Part shown: positions 19,428 to 29,500 of the stretch, piece after piece
Position numbering within the stretch: position 1 is the first letter of the stretch
Layout: the number at the start of each line of letters is the position of its first letter
Source: Campylobacter ureolyticus
Lineage (GTDB): Bacteria; Campylobacterota; Campylobacteria; Campylobacterales; Campylobacteraceae
Length of the DNA: 64,000 nucleotides
Assembly (NCBI RefSeq): GCF_013372225.1
Contig: NZ_CP053832.1
Coordinates: 1,054,001-1,118,000 of the forward strand
Direction of reading: 5' to 3'
Made by a program: the position numbers and the translations under genes
The notes under the pieces: model-generated
What the model was told of the DNA's origin: nothing
What the model saw: only the letters and a program-made list of their open reading frames with translations
Databases searched by the model: none

Positions 19428-21509
19428 ATGGCAAAATTTGATCAACAAAAATACATAGATGAAAAAATAAAACAATACGCACCAAGTATAGTCGGTTTAG
19501 CAAGCGGGACAGATGATCCGATAAAACTTGCCAAGGATTTAACTGATTTATTTAGAAATACACCTGAAACTATTATAGATAACAGTGTTGAGAATGAAAC
19601 TCAAGCTGATAAAGAGTTTAGAAAACTTCAATCAAAAAGAATAGGTATGATAATAGATGGTAAATTCGGTATATTGGATTTTACTTTATCGCAAATAAAA
19701 TTTACTCATTTTGGAATAAATACCGATGGCTCAAGTATAGATGATGGAAATAATAAGTTATATCCTGATCCTGATAAAAATGATTTTGCATATGCAGTTA
19801 AATACGGGCTTGGTATAGTATTGGATATTGTAATATCTAGAAATCTAGCAGGGGCTATTTTTGCTGCAGTAATTGATATATTAGATGCGCTTACTAAAAA
19901 CCACATAATAAATGTTGATTACAAAGATAAAAAGTCAAATAAAACTCAAGAAAGAAAATATATCCTTTATAATGCAAGTAAAAACTTTGACAGTGCTTTA
20001 AATAGTGTTTGGAATAAAATAAGTTCTGATATGCAAATTTATGATAGAGTTATCTTTGCTAGAGATGAGACACCTGTTGAGTTTATTTATCATAAAGACT
20101 ATAAAAATACAGGTGTATTAAACACTTTTGAATTTAGACAAGGTAGAGACGAATATAAAATAATATCTGTTTTAAAAAGAATAAACTATCCAACAGATAA
20201 TAAAGAAGCCCATCTAACATTTAAAAAAGATGATAATCCTAAAAAATTAATAACTAACTATTATGCTAACTATGGTGAAGGTGCCAGTAGAGTTTTAAGT
20301 GATTTAAAAAATAAAGATTTAAAAGACATTGCCGCCCACTGCTTAAATGAACTAAAGGGTTATGCTTTAGAAAATGAAACTTTAAATACTGGTAGATATA
20401 GTCAGGATAAATTAAATCAATACTCTAAAAAACACTTGGAAACAAGAGTAAATTTTCTAAGAACTATTATTTATGAAAGAGCTAAAAATAGAGCTTTAGC
20501 CACTGTTTATTATGAAGATACAGGCAATGGCGAACATAGCAATCGGACTTTTGATGAAAATGGACATTTAAAAGATTTTAGTTCTTCTATTGCCTATAAT
20601 CAAAACATCTTTGTTGATGGAAGTTTTAACTCTTTAAATATAAAAGGTGCTAAATACAATATATTTGGTTATTCCAAAGGCGACAATATAACAATAAGTA
20701 AAAATGCCGGCGATGTCTATGCTGAGCTAGGTGAAGGTTCTGACACCATAACCACAGGAAGTGGCAATGACACAATATACACCAATGCAGATATTGATGA
20801 TGAGTTTGACACCGAAGATAAAAACACTACTAATACAGTAAACTCAGGTGCAGGTGATGATACTATCTATGGCTCTAAAGGAAAAGATATTATAACTACT
20901 AAAAAAGGCACAAATCATATCTACACTAAAAGTGGAGATGATGAAGTAAATGTAGAAGATGGTAAAAACTATATTTATTTAGGTAGTGGCAGTGATAAAG
21001 TAAATACAAACAATGGAACAAACTATATCTATACAGGGATAAATAATACAAATGAAAATGATCAAGACACTAAAGATGATATAAATACTATAAATTTAAC
21101 TTATGGAAAAAATGAAGTGTATGGTTCTAAAGGAATGGATTTAATAACTTCAAAAAATGCTACTAAAAACTATATAGTCACAAAAGAAGGTGATGATGCA
21201 ATAGATATCTATGGTGGAGAGTTTAATGAAATATATACAGGCAAAGGCAGTGATACCATCACAATAAACAGTGCAAAAGGACCAAATTATATCTATACAA
21301 GCACAGATTCAAAAAACTCAGAAGATCAAGATACTAAAGATGATATAAATACAGTTGTAATAACCACAGGACAAAACTATATATACGGCGGAAAAGGAGT
21401 TGAGAATTTACATATACTTGAAGGAGTTAATAATGCAAATTTAGGTAATGGTAAAAACACAGTAGATATACAAGGTGGAACAAATTCTATAGTTCTTTTA
21501 AGAATTTAA
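19428..21509 (+). CDS. RTX secreted effector candidate, cassette 1 (693 aa)
   Basis: Seen: no signal peptide. The cassette-specific N-terminus contains a hydrophobic, Gly/Ala-rich stretch (residues 119-156, AVKYGLGIVLDIVIS then AGAIFAAVIDIL) that could insert in membranes. A middle region of about 250 residues is shared with the cassette 2 protein (ERKYIL..., LITNYYANYGEGAS..., NIFVDGSF). From about residue 425 there are RTX-like repeats (GSGNDTIYT, GAGDDTIYGSKG) ending in a hydrophobic tail TNSIVLLRI. Start ATG 19428 has an AAAAAAAGG site. Export by the neighbouring T1SS is inferred from repeats and location. The enzymatic or pore-forming activity is unknown; I do not recognise a catalytic motif. 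Confidence 0.75.
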   Translation: MAKFDQQKYIDEKIKQYAPSIVGLASGTDDPIKLAKDLTDLFRNTPETIIDNSVENETQADKEFRKLQSKRIGMIIDGKFGILDFTLSQIKFTHFGINTDGSSIDDGNNKLYPDPDKNDFAYAVKYGLGIVLDIVISRNLAGAIFAAVIDILDALTKNHIINVDYKDKKSNKTQERKYILYNASKNFDSALNSVWNKISSDMQIYDRVIFARDETPVEFIYHKDYKNTGVLNTFEFRQGRDEYKIISVLKRINYPTDNKEAHLTFKKDDNPKKLITNYYANYGEGASRVLSDLKNKDLKDIAAHCLNELKGYALENETLNTGRYSQDKLNQYSKKHLETRVNFLRTIIYERAKNRALATVYYEDTGNGEHSNRTFDENGHLKDFSSSIAYNQNIFVDGSFNSLNIKGAKYNIFGYSKGDNITISKNAGDVYAELGEGSDTITTGSGNDTIYTNADIDDEFDTEDKNTTNTVNSGAGDDTIYGSKGKDIITTKKGTNHIYTKSGDDEVNVEDGKNYIYLGSGSDKVNTNNGTNYIYTGINNTNENDQDTKDDINTINLTYGKNEVYGSKGMDLITSKNATKNYIVTKEGDDAIDIYGGEFNEIYTGKGSDTITINSAKGPNYIYTSTDSKNSEDQDTKDDINTVVITTGQNYIYGGKGVENLHILEGVNNANLGNGKNTVDIQGGTNSIVLLRI

Positions 21510-21581
21510 ATATAACTAAAATATCATTCAAATTTAAGCAACAAAGTTATATAATTTCTTCATTACATTTAAAGGTTAAAT
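21509..21581 (+). promoter_or_regulatory. cassette promoter element, copy 2
   Basis: Starts at the stop of cassette 1. AACTAAAATATCATT is 34 bases before TATAAT at 21550-21555; the leader ends AAAGGTTAAATTTG with TTG as start. About 93 percent identical to copy 1 over roughly 94 bases, including the first codons. Confidence 0.78.
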
Positions 21582-23069
21582 TTGAAAAACAAATTTTTAA
21601 AGATTATCAAAAAAATAGCTTATATAATTTTAGAAATTTCACTATTTTTCATTATTATTGCTGTATATTATTACCTAACAAATGAAAAATCAAGAGAAGT
21701 TTTTCATAAAACTTTTTTTGTAGATTCTGATACAAAAATAGACCCAAACTCAGAACTTGCAAAGTATGTTACACAAGAAGAAGTTGATGATTTTGCGTTT
21801 AGATATTGGGATATAGATATAGATGAAGTAAAAAACAATCCATTAATGGAAAATTTTCGTCAAATTTTAAAAAGTAAAAACACAAAAAATATCTTAAATT
21901 TTATGAAAGATAATAACCTTAGTGCAAACACAGAACTTCATCGTGGCGTTACTCCTTTAATGTATTCCAGCTTTTACAATGACTTAAATACTACAAAAGA
22001 ATTAATTAAACTTGGTGCTAATGTCCATAAAAAAGATAAATATGGTTTAAGTCCATTAGCTTATGCAATAGAAAATAATTCTACTAAGACAGTTAAAATT
22101 TTGCTTGATAATGGGGTTGGTATTAACGAGGTTGATTTTATTCAGTTTTATTTATATACAAGAAGTTATCGTTCAATTGATTATTTAATTATAGATAATG
22201 ACAAGATAGAGTTAAAATTTAGCAATTTATATGGAACAAAGAATATACGTTCAAAAGATGCGATTAACCCATTTGCATATGCTATAAATTTAAATTTATT
22301 AGAGATGACTAAAATAATTTTAGAAAGTGGATATAAACCAGAAATTAAAAAATATAATTATTATGAAACATATTATATCTCCGACAAAGAAGATATTATG
22401 TTTTATAAATATTTGATTGGATATCCCAACTTCGAACCAATGTTAAATCTTCTCTTTGAACACAATGTCTCAGGGCAACCCTCAAAAGAACTTATGAAAG
22501 AAAAATGTTTAAATGATTGCTCAAGTAGATATAGAGACTATATAGAAGATAAATTTAATCTAGTAAGAAATGAAATTTTAAAAGATTATAACGATGAGAT
22601 AAAACTTATAAAACTTGATTTTTATTATAAAGACTACAATGAAACTATTAAACTTATAAATGATAATAAGATAGAAATTATAACTCCAAATAATGAAATT
22701 TTAAAAAAATTTTACTTTTTAACTGATGAAATAAAATGGTATGCAAAATACTGTGAAGAAGACTATATGCAAGAACTTAAAGACTTTATAGGTGCTGGAG
22801 ATTTATTTTATTGGACTTGGGAAGATGGTTATATATACACACACGACAATAACAGAACAATAAAAGGCTATAAATACAGTAAAGCCACTTTTAAAGACAC
22901 AAAAGAATTTGTTGCATTTTATAATGAGAGAAATAAAAAAAATATGGTCGATTATTTAATATCAGAATATAAAAAATGCGATAAAGAAAGTAAAGCATAT
23001 AGTGATAAAGAATGCAAAAACTATACAAAAAGAGTTTTTATAAAGAATAAAACGGTTGATTTAAAATAA
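21582..23069 (+). CDS. membrane-anchored ankyrin-repeat protein, RTX cassette 2 partner (495 aa)
   Basis: Paralogue of the 18058-19401 product. Seen: TTG start; N-terminal anchor at about residues 8-32 (ILEISLFFIIIAVYYY); conserved block LAKYVTQEEVDDFAFRYWD; ankyrin repeats at about residues 92-190 (GVTPLMYSSFYNDLNTTKELI; LSPLAYAIENNSTKTVKILLDNGVG). The C-terminal half is divergent from its paralogue, with several Cys and many aromatic residues. The block NFEPML(D/N)LL(L/F)EHNVSGQP is shared by both. Divergence is greatest downstream of the repeats, as expected if that part recognises a cassette-specific partner. It lies 43 bp before the cassette 2 RTX gene. Periplasmic location and a protective role are inference. 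Confidence 0.75.
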   Translation: MKNKFLKIIKKIAYIILEISLFFIIIAVYYYLTNEKSREVFHKTFFVDSDTKIDPNSELAKYVTQEEVDDFAFRYWDIDIDEVKNNPLMENFRQILKSKNTKNILNFMKDNNLSANTELHRGVTPLMYSSFYNDLNTTKELIKLGANVHKKDKYGLSPLAYAIENNSTKTVKILLDNGVGINEVDFIQFYLYTRSYRSIDYLIIDNDKIELKFSNLYGTKNIRSKDAINPFAYAINLNLLEMTKIILESGYKPEIKKYNYYETYYISDKEDIMFYKYLIGYPNFEPMLNLLFEHNVSGQPSKELMKEKCLNDCSSRYRDYIEDKFNLVRNEILKDYNDEIKLIKLDFYYKDYNETIKLINDNKIEIITPNNEILKKFYFLTDEIKWYAKYCEEDYMQELKDFIGAGDLFYWTWEDGYIYTHDNNRTIKGYKYSKATFKDTKEFVAFYNERNKKNMVDYLISEYKKCDKESKAYSDKECKNYTKRVFIKNKTVDLK

Positions 23070-23112
23070 GATTAAATTTCAAAATAAAAAGATTTTAAAA
23101 AAAGGATAAACA

Positions 23113-24900
23113 ATGACAGAATTTAATAAAGAACAAGAGACACAAAAATTTAAAACAGCTATAACTGATTTTTTTGGCATAACAGAGGGTGGTGAGATAA
23201 AAGCTGGTGGTATAACCGCAACAGCAAAACATGTTATGAACGCCATTTTTGAATTTGTACAAGCAAGTGCAAAAGATATGGATATTACAGGATTTGAGAT
23301 AAGTTCAGCTGGTATTGGTATAACTTTTGATTTGGCAAAAGGATACATTGAAACCACCCTTGATGGAAGGGATAGAAGTGGTGCTAGTCCTGAATTATAC
23401 GCAAGACCAGATATTCATTTTTTTAAGCTTTTAGCAAAAGGTTTAGTTACTGGAACTGCTGATTTTTTTATAGATAAAAAAGTAAAGTTAGCAGGTGAAA
23501 AACTACCAAAAATAGTTAGAACCCAATTTAGTTTTTTAAAAAATTTATCTATTTCTCAAATAACAAGTAAAACGTTTGATACCTTTTTTGGCTCTCAATA
23601 TGTTACTATTGATTTTACAAAAGACAGAAAAAGTTCTGAAGTATTAGAAAGAAAATATATAATCCAAGATAATTTAAAACAATCTTTAAAGCACTATTGG
23701 AGCGATATAAAATCAGATATAAACTCATTAGAAAGAGTTATTATAAAAACAGATGATAGTGGCGGGAACATAATTTATTATGAAGATATGGAAAAAGATG
23801 GTAATCTAGATAATACATACGAATTCCCAACAAATAATAAAACACACCTATTAGAGTTCTTAAAGAGATTTGATGTTGGCTATGAAAGAGATGAAAAAAA
23901 TCCTGTTCATATAAAATTATCAAGCAAAAAACAATTAATAACTAATTATTATGCTAACTATGGTGCTGGTGCAAGTCAAATTATGGGTGATTTAACTAAT
24001 GAAAAGTTAAAGCACTCTGCCCAACATTGTCTAAAAGAATTAGTTGGCTACACCCTATTGGGTAATGAGCTAAATTTAATTGAATACGAAGATTTGGATA
24101 TCTATTCAAATAAGCATCTGGATGCCAGAGTGAATTTTTTCTCTAATTTAATTACAAAAGAGACAAAATATGGCGAAGATAAAACACACACTTATTACTT
24201 AGATACAAAAACAAATAAACATACAGGTAGACTAAACAGTGGTGGTGATTTATTGCGTGTTTATAATAGTATGAATATTTTTGTAGATGGTTCATATTCC
24301 CTTTCTCAAAATCAAAAAAACAATAGAAAAATAAATATTTTTGGCTATTCTGGTAATGATAGTATTTCTTTAAACATAAAAGATAATGCTTATATCGAAG
24401 CTGGTCTTGGCTCAGACACCATAACCACAGGCAGTGGCAATGACACAATATACACCAATGCAGATATTGATGATAGGTTTGACAATGAAGATAAGAACAC
24501 TACTAATACAGTAAATTCAGGTGCAGGTGATGATACAATATATGGCTCTAAAGGAATAGATATTATAACTACTAAAAAAGGCACAAATCATATCTACACT
24601 AAAAGTGGAGATGATGAAGTAAATGTAGAAGATGGTAAAAACTATATTTATTTAGGTAGTGGCAGCGATAAAGTAAATACAAACAATGGAACAAACTATA
24701 TCTATACAGAGATAAATAATACAAATGAAAATGATCAAGACACTAAAGATGATATAAATACAGTTGTAATAACCACAGGACAAAACTATATATACGGCGG
24801 AAAAGGAGTTGAGAATTTGCATATACTTGAAGGAGTTAATAATGCAAATTTAGGTAATGGTAAAAACACAGTAGATATAAAAATGGAACAAATACTGTAG
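23113..24900 (+). CDS. RTX secreted effector candidate, cassette 2 (595 aa), frameshifted at its end
   Basis: Seen: no signal peptide. The N-terminal about 130 residues differ from cassette 1 and carry Gly/Ala-rich hydrophobic stretches (about residues 31-80 and 107-120). The middle region is shared with cassette 1. RTX-like repeats from about 24380 are nearly identical at DNA level to 20735-21060 and 21343-21470 of cassette 1, but a block of about 260 bp present in cassette 1 is absent. At about 24880 one base is missing relative to cassette 1, so the product ends KMEQIL. Restoring it would give TNTVVISRI ending at 24917, matching the cassette 1 tail. T1SS signals are C-terminal, so the shift could affect export. 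Start has the same AAAAAAAGGATAAACAATG leader as cassette 1. Confidence 0.72.
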   Translation: MTEFNKEQETQKFKTAITDFFGITEGGEIKAGGITATAKHVMNAIFEFVQASAKDMDITGFEISSAGIGITFDLAKGYIETTLDGRDRSGASPELYARPDIHFFKLLAKGLVTGTADFFIDKKVKLAGEKLPKIVRTQFSFLKNLSISQITSKTFDTFFGSQYVTIDFTKDRKSSEVLERKYIIQDNLKQSLKHYWSDIKSDINSLERVIIKTDDSGGNIIYYEDMEKDGNLDNTYEFPTNNKTHLLEFLKRFDVGYERDEKNPVHIKLSSKKQLITNYYANYGAGASQIMGDLTNEKLKHSAQHCLKELVGYTLLGNELNLIEYEDLDIYSNKHLDARVNFFSNLITKETKYGEDKTHTYYLDTKTNKHTGRLNSGGDLLRVYNSMNIFVDGSYSLSQNQKNNRKINIFGYSGNDSISLNIKDNAYIEAGLGSDTITTGSGNDTIYTNADIDDRFDNEDKNTTNTVNSGAGDDTIYGSKGIDIITTKKGTNHIYTKSGDDEVNVEDGKNYIYLGSGSDKVNTNNGTNYIYTEINNTNENDQDTKDDINTVVITTGQNYIYGGKGVENLHILEGVNNANLGNGKNTVDIKMEQIL

Positions 24901-24917
24901 TTATTTCAAGAATTTAA

Positions 24918-24987
24918 TACAACTAAAATATCATTAAAATTTAAGGCTTAAAGATGTATAATCAGACAATTACCTAAAAGGTTAAAT
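24918..24987 (+). promoter_or_regulatory. cassette promoter element, copy 3
   Basis: AACTAAAATATCATT (from 24921) followed after 34 bases by TATAAT at 24957-24962, then AAAAGGTTAAATTTG with TTG start. The region between block and -10 differs from copies 1 and 2 while the spacing is kept, as expected for a functional promoter. Confidence 0.75.
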
Positions 24988-25785
24988 TTGAAAAAGCGAT
25001 ATAAAATTTTGATTTTTATAATATTTTTATCAAGTATAATATCTATTTTACACTTCACAGGTTTTTGCTTTAGAGAATTTAAATATTTAAATGATGATGA
25101 AATTTTAAAAAATTTTCTTGATAGTGCTTTTTTAGATAAAGTTGAATATGATGACAATGGCGGATTACCACCACGATTTTATATTATAAAAGAAAATCCA
25201 ACAAATTATGAAATTTTACAAACACTAAAATATATATTAGATAATGATACAAATAAAACAATAAATTCTAAAAAATACCTATATAATGAAAAAGTCGAAG
25301 AATTGACAATAAATATAGAAAGTTTAAATGTATTACAAACTCTAAAAAAATATTATACTATAGAAGAAATTACAAATAAAGTTAGTTTAGGATATGTATT
25401 CGAAAAAAATAAATATGTATATAAGTATGACATCCCCTTGAAACATTCTTTTTTTATAATTGGTCATGAGTCCTCTAAAAACCATTTTAGAATTCAGTTA
25501 TACGGCAAAGATTCTTTTACTTTAACAAAAAATAATAAAATTATAAAAATAGTAGGCTTATCTTTCCACAACATACAAAATAGTTTTATAGGCTATATAG
25601 ATATGGGCAATAATTTTCAAAAAATATTTGCACATGAGTGGATTATGCATTTTAAAAATAAAATAAATATATTTTTAAATAATTATTATGATAGTAACTT
25701 CACATATAATTTTAATGGAGTAGATCCTATTTTTTTAAACGAAGAAATAAAAGTTGATAATTGTGGTTTTATCAGAAAAAAATAA
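24988..25785 (+). CDS. exported or anchored protein, cassette 3 partner A (265 aa)
   Basis: Family not recognised. Seen: TTG start with AAAAGG site; Lys/Arg start and hydrophobic segment (residues 6-25, [19 protein letters not shown]) acting as signal or anchor; then a mostly hydrophilic domain rich in Asn, Lys and Tyr. It ends with a conserved Cys (VDNCGFIRKK). It is a tandem paralogue of the next gene: the first 60 residues are nearly identical, the rest diverges. Position as first gene of a cassette driven by the shared promoter makes it the counterpart of the ankyrin proteins. Periplasmic location and a role as immunity or partner protein for the RTX protein downstream are inference. Confidence 0.65.
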   Translation: MKKRYKILIFIIFLSSIISILHFTGFCFREFKYLNDDEILKNFLDSAFLDKVEYDDNGGLPPRFYIIKENPTNYEILQTLKYILDNDTNKTINSKKYLYNEKVEELTINIESLNVLQTLKKYYTIEEITNKVSLGYVFEKNKYVYKYDIPLKHSFFIIGHESSKNHFRIQLYGKDSFTLTKNNKIIKIVGLSFHNIQNSFIGYIDMGNNFQKIFAHEWIMHFKNKINIFLNNYYDSNFTYNFNGVDPIFLNEEIKVDNCGFIRKK

Positions 25786-25811
25786 TTTAATTTATATTAA
25801 AGGGTAAAAAT

Positions 25812-26564
25812 TTGAAAAAACGATACAAAATTTTAATTTTTACAATCTTTTTATCAAGTATAATATCTATTTTGCATTTCACAGGTTTTTGCTTTAGAGA
25901 ATTTAAATATTTAAATAATGATGAAATTTTAAAGAATTTCCTTGATAGTGCTGCTTTAAATAGAATAAACTATGATGATAATGGCGGACTTCCGCCAAAG
26001 TTTTATTTTATAGAAGAAAATCCAACAAACTATGAAATTTTAAAAACACTTAAGTATATAGTAAATAATGATATTAATAAAACAATTACTACAAAACGCT
26101 ATTTTTATGATGAAAACTTAGTAGAAATTGTTACGACTGGAAGATTAAACATTTTTGAAGCTTTAGGAAAATACTATACGATAAAAGATGTTACATATGA
26201 AGTTGATTTAGGTGGCACAATAAAAAATGGTAGATATGTTTATAGATATGCTGACTTACCTATAAATCAAGCTTTTATTATAATGGATAGTCATAATTTT
26301 ATTACAATATATGGTAAAGATGCTTTTTTTATAGAAAAGCATAAAAAGTATGTAAGAAGTGGTTTCTTTATCATAAAAAAAAGCTATTTTGAATTTGAAA
26401 ATTACGATATAAAAGGTAATGATAGGATACCTTCCATAGGAAGTGGAGATTTAGAGAGATTTATATATGAAGTTAGTAGAAAATTCGAAAATTATAAAAA
26501 TGGATTAGAGAGATATAATTTTACTAAAATTAATAATTGTGGAGCAACAAAAGAAAGATTATAA
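25812..26564 (+). CDS. exported or anchored protein, cassette 3 partner B (250 aa)
   Basis: Family not recognised. Paralogue of the preceding gene (same N-terminal 60 residues: hydrophobic segment, [31 protein letters not shown]) with a diverged second half and the same terminal Cys context ([10 protein letters not shown]). TTG start 26 bp after the upstream stop with AAAGGG upstream. It has no copy of the promoter element, so it is co-transcribed with partner A. Two partners before one RTX gene suggests a duplicated immunity-type gene, a common pattern in polymorphic toxin loci; this is inference. Confidence 0.65.
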   Translation: MKKRYKILIFTIFLSSIISILHFTGFCFREFKYLNNDEILKNFLDSAALNRINYDDNGGLPPKFYFIEENPTNYEILKTLKYIVNNDINKTITTKRYFYDENLVEIVTTGRLNIFEALGKYYTIKDVTYEVDLGGTIKNGRYVYRYADLPINQAFIIMDSHNFITIYGKDAFFIEKHKKYVRSGFFIIKKSYFEFENYDIKGNDRIPSIGSGDLERFIYEVSRKFENYKNGLERYNFTKINNCGATKERL

Positions 26565-26577
26565 AAAGGAGCAAGCA

Positions 26578-29500
26578 ATGGGTAAAAAATATTTACATTT
26601 AGTTGGAGATTATGCATTAGAAGTTTTAAGTGATTATATTTGGGGAGAAAAAAATAAACCAAACAATATAATAAATGAAAAATATTCAAATAGAAACCTT
26701 AATAAAGACATTGATGTAACTCTTTATGTATCAGTTAATGAGTTTATGAGTAGATATTTTCAGATAAATACAACTAAAGATTTTAAACAACATATTGCAA
26801 ATATTCCTATGTTTAGATTATTTTTTGAAAACAAGGGTAAAAATGGAATGGAATTAAATTTTGAAAATTACTTAGACGAAAAACATATAAAAAATAATAA
26901 ATTAATACTTAGTCATAATGAATTTGTTGATATTTTTTATGGTAAAGATAATAGTAATGCCTTAAATCCAAAAATCTCTTTTTCTATGTATAGACAAGAC
27001 CCAAGTAAAGTAGAAGATTTTGCTCAAGCTGCTTTTGTTTTTGGTTCATCAAAATTTACTTTTAATTATGAAATGAATAATAATGATCTTAATGACAAAG
27101 TAAGATATGTCTTGGATATAAACGAAGATGGAAGCATAACCCCAAGCCATATAGAAAATTTAAAATTTACACTTGATACAGATAATTTTGACTTTGATAG
27201 TTTTGATGGATTAGCTAAAATGGTAAATCCAGTATTAAAAAATATTACAGATCCAAATGATATTGGAAAAACAATAAAAATAGAATTTATAAATGACTTT
27301 TATCCAAATAATAATGATATTGATCTTACTTTGACAGCACAAGAGTTTAAGAATTTAGAAAAGCTCAAAGTTGAATATACTGAATTTGAAATGAAAAAAC
27401 TTGTTAGAGATTATGCAAAAAAATATATATCTTACTTCAGAAAAATAATAAATAGCGATATTATAAATTATTCAGCAGAAGGTAAATATTTAATTTATGG
27501 AAATAAAAATGATAATGTAATAAATAAAACCGTAACAAAATCTGGTGTTGATTTAAGGTTTAAATTAACTTTTGATGATATAAATTCTTTGACTACTTCT
27601 ATTGTTGATTCTATATTTTCTATTTTTACTCCTATTTATAATTTTATGACTAAAAGTGTAGTTAGAAAAATAGTCACTGAGGAACTAAGAGATATTGGTT
27701 TATCTGGAAATTCTAATATTAACCCCCACTCATCTCGCCTAGACAACGGCATCATCTACCTTTTAGGTGATGGCAACGACGCAGCTACTGGAACCAATAA
27801 AGATGATATCTTAATAGGTGGAAATGATAGCGATACGCTAAATGGTGGCAAGGGTAATGACATACTAATAGCAGGAAATAGAACTAAGGATAATAAAGAT
27901 GATGGAAGTGATAACTCATCAAATACTTTATATGGTGGTGATGGAGACGATAAAATATATGGAAGTAGTGGTGATGATTTTTTACATGGTGATGAGAACC
28001 CAAGTTGGTTTGGAGATATTGCAGGAAATATCACAGATAAGCTCGTCCCAAAAGGAGATGATACTATTCATGGTGGAAAAGGAAATGATACTATAATTGG
28101 CGGACTTGGCAATGATAATCTTTATGGAGAAGATGGCAACGATATAATATATGCAACACAAGATAATTTATTGAATTTATCAGATAATGAAACAAACTAT
28201 CTTTATGGTGGAAGTGGTAGTGACACATTAGTCGGTTCAGACGGAGTTGATTATTTATACGCTAGTGGAGATAATACACAAGATAAAACAAGTGATAAAA
28301 ATTATATGATAGGAAGAGGTGGAGATGATTATATATATGGGAGCGAAGGAATAAATTATATCTATGCAGGAAGTGGAAGTGATATTATAGAATCTAATAA
28401 TGCAAGTAAAAATATCATTTTTACGCATAGGGACTACGACATAGGAACAAATATTATATCATTAAGCGATGAAGATAAAAAAGGAGATACAAACACTGTC
28501 ACCGTAGGAGATGGGGAAAATCACATATATGGTGGAAAAGGAAACGATATTGTAACTGCTGGAAATGGAAATAACACTATAAATTTAGGAGATGGTGATA
28601 ATGTTATAACCGTAGGCAATGGCAACAATACAATTACAACTGGCGATGGCAGTGATAAAATAACAGTTACTGGAAGCGGTAAAACAACCATAAATTCTGG
28701 AGCAGGCAATGACACCATAACCTCAGGTGGTGGCAATGATATAATATATACTAATCATGGAAAAGATGATGATGCTGATACTATAAAAGATAGTGGCGGG
28801 TATGATGAATATCATGTTGGTAATGGCGATACCATAGAAGATAGTGATGGAAACGGAAATATTTGGTTTAAGCACTCATATCCTTTAAGTGGCGGAAAAG
28901 AAACAAAGCCTGGTTCTAAAATATATAAAGGCTATGGATATACATATCATCTAAACGGAAGTGAGCTTAAAGTTACTCACGATGAATCGAAAGAAAGTAT
29001 AACTATAAATAACTTTAGTCAAGAAGAAAAATATTTAGGCATAACTCTTGAAAATAAAGTTGGTCTAAGAATAAAAGATGTTACAAAAAACGAATCGGAT
29101 AAAACAGCTGAGATAACAATAGAGCTTGTTGGGGAAATAACAGGTGATGGCTCTTTGGATGTATTTATGAGAAATAGTAGCGATAAAGCAATAACCTTTA
29201 AAAAAGGCGATACTATTAAAACTTATAAATATGATATATCTGATTATGATGATTTTATAGTAAATACTCAAAAAATAAGAAGCGCTACGAATCTTCATCC
29301 CTACTGGATAATTCCACATAAAAGCATAAGTTATGATCCATCTAGTAGTAAATTTGGCGATTTAAAAATAAAAGATGATGATTCACCATTTTATTTAGTA
29401 TTAGAAGGTAGTGATGCAAGTGAAAAAGATGAAAAGATATATGGTGGAGTTGGAGCAATTGGCAATTGGCAAGATGGAATGTATATAAAAGTAAGCGCAG

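Noticed and set aside
26539-26577. Start of the cassette 3 RTX gene at 26539
   Set aside because: It would overlap the preceding partner gene; ATG 26578 has an AAAAGGAGC site and sits just after that gene's stop.
27756-28736. Further frames opposite or across the cassette 3 RTX repeats
   Set aside because: Same repeat shadow effect, with no start signals.
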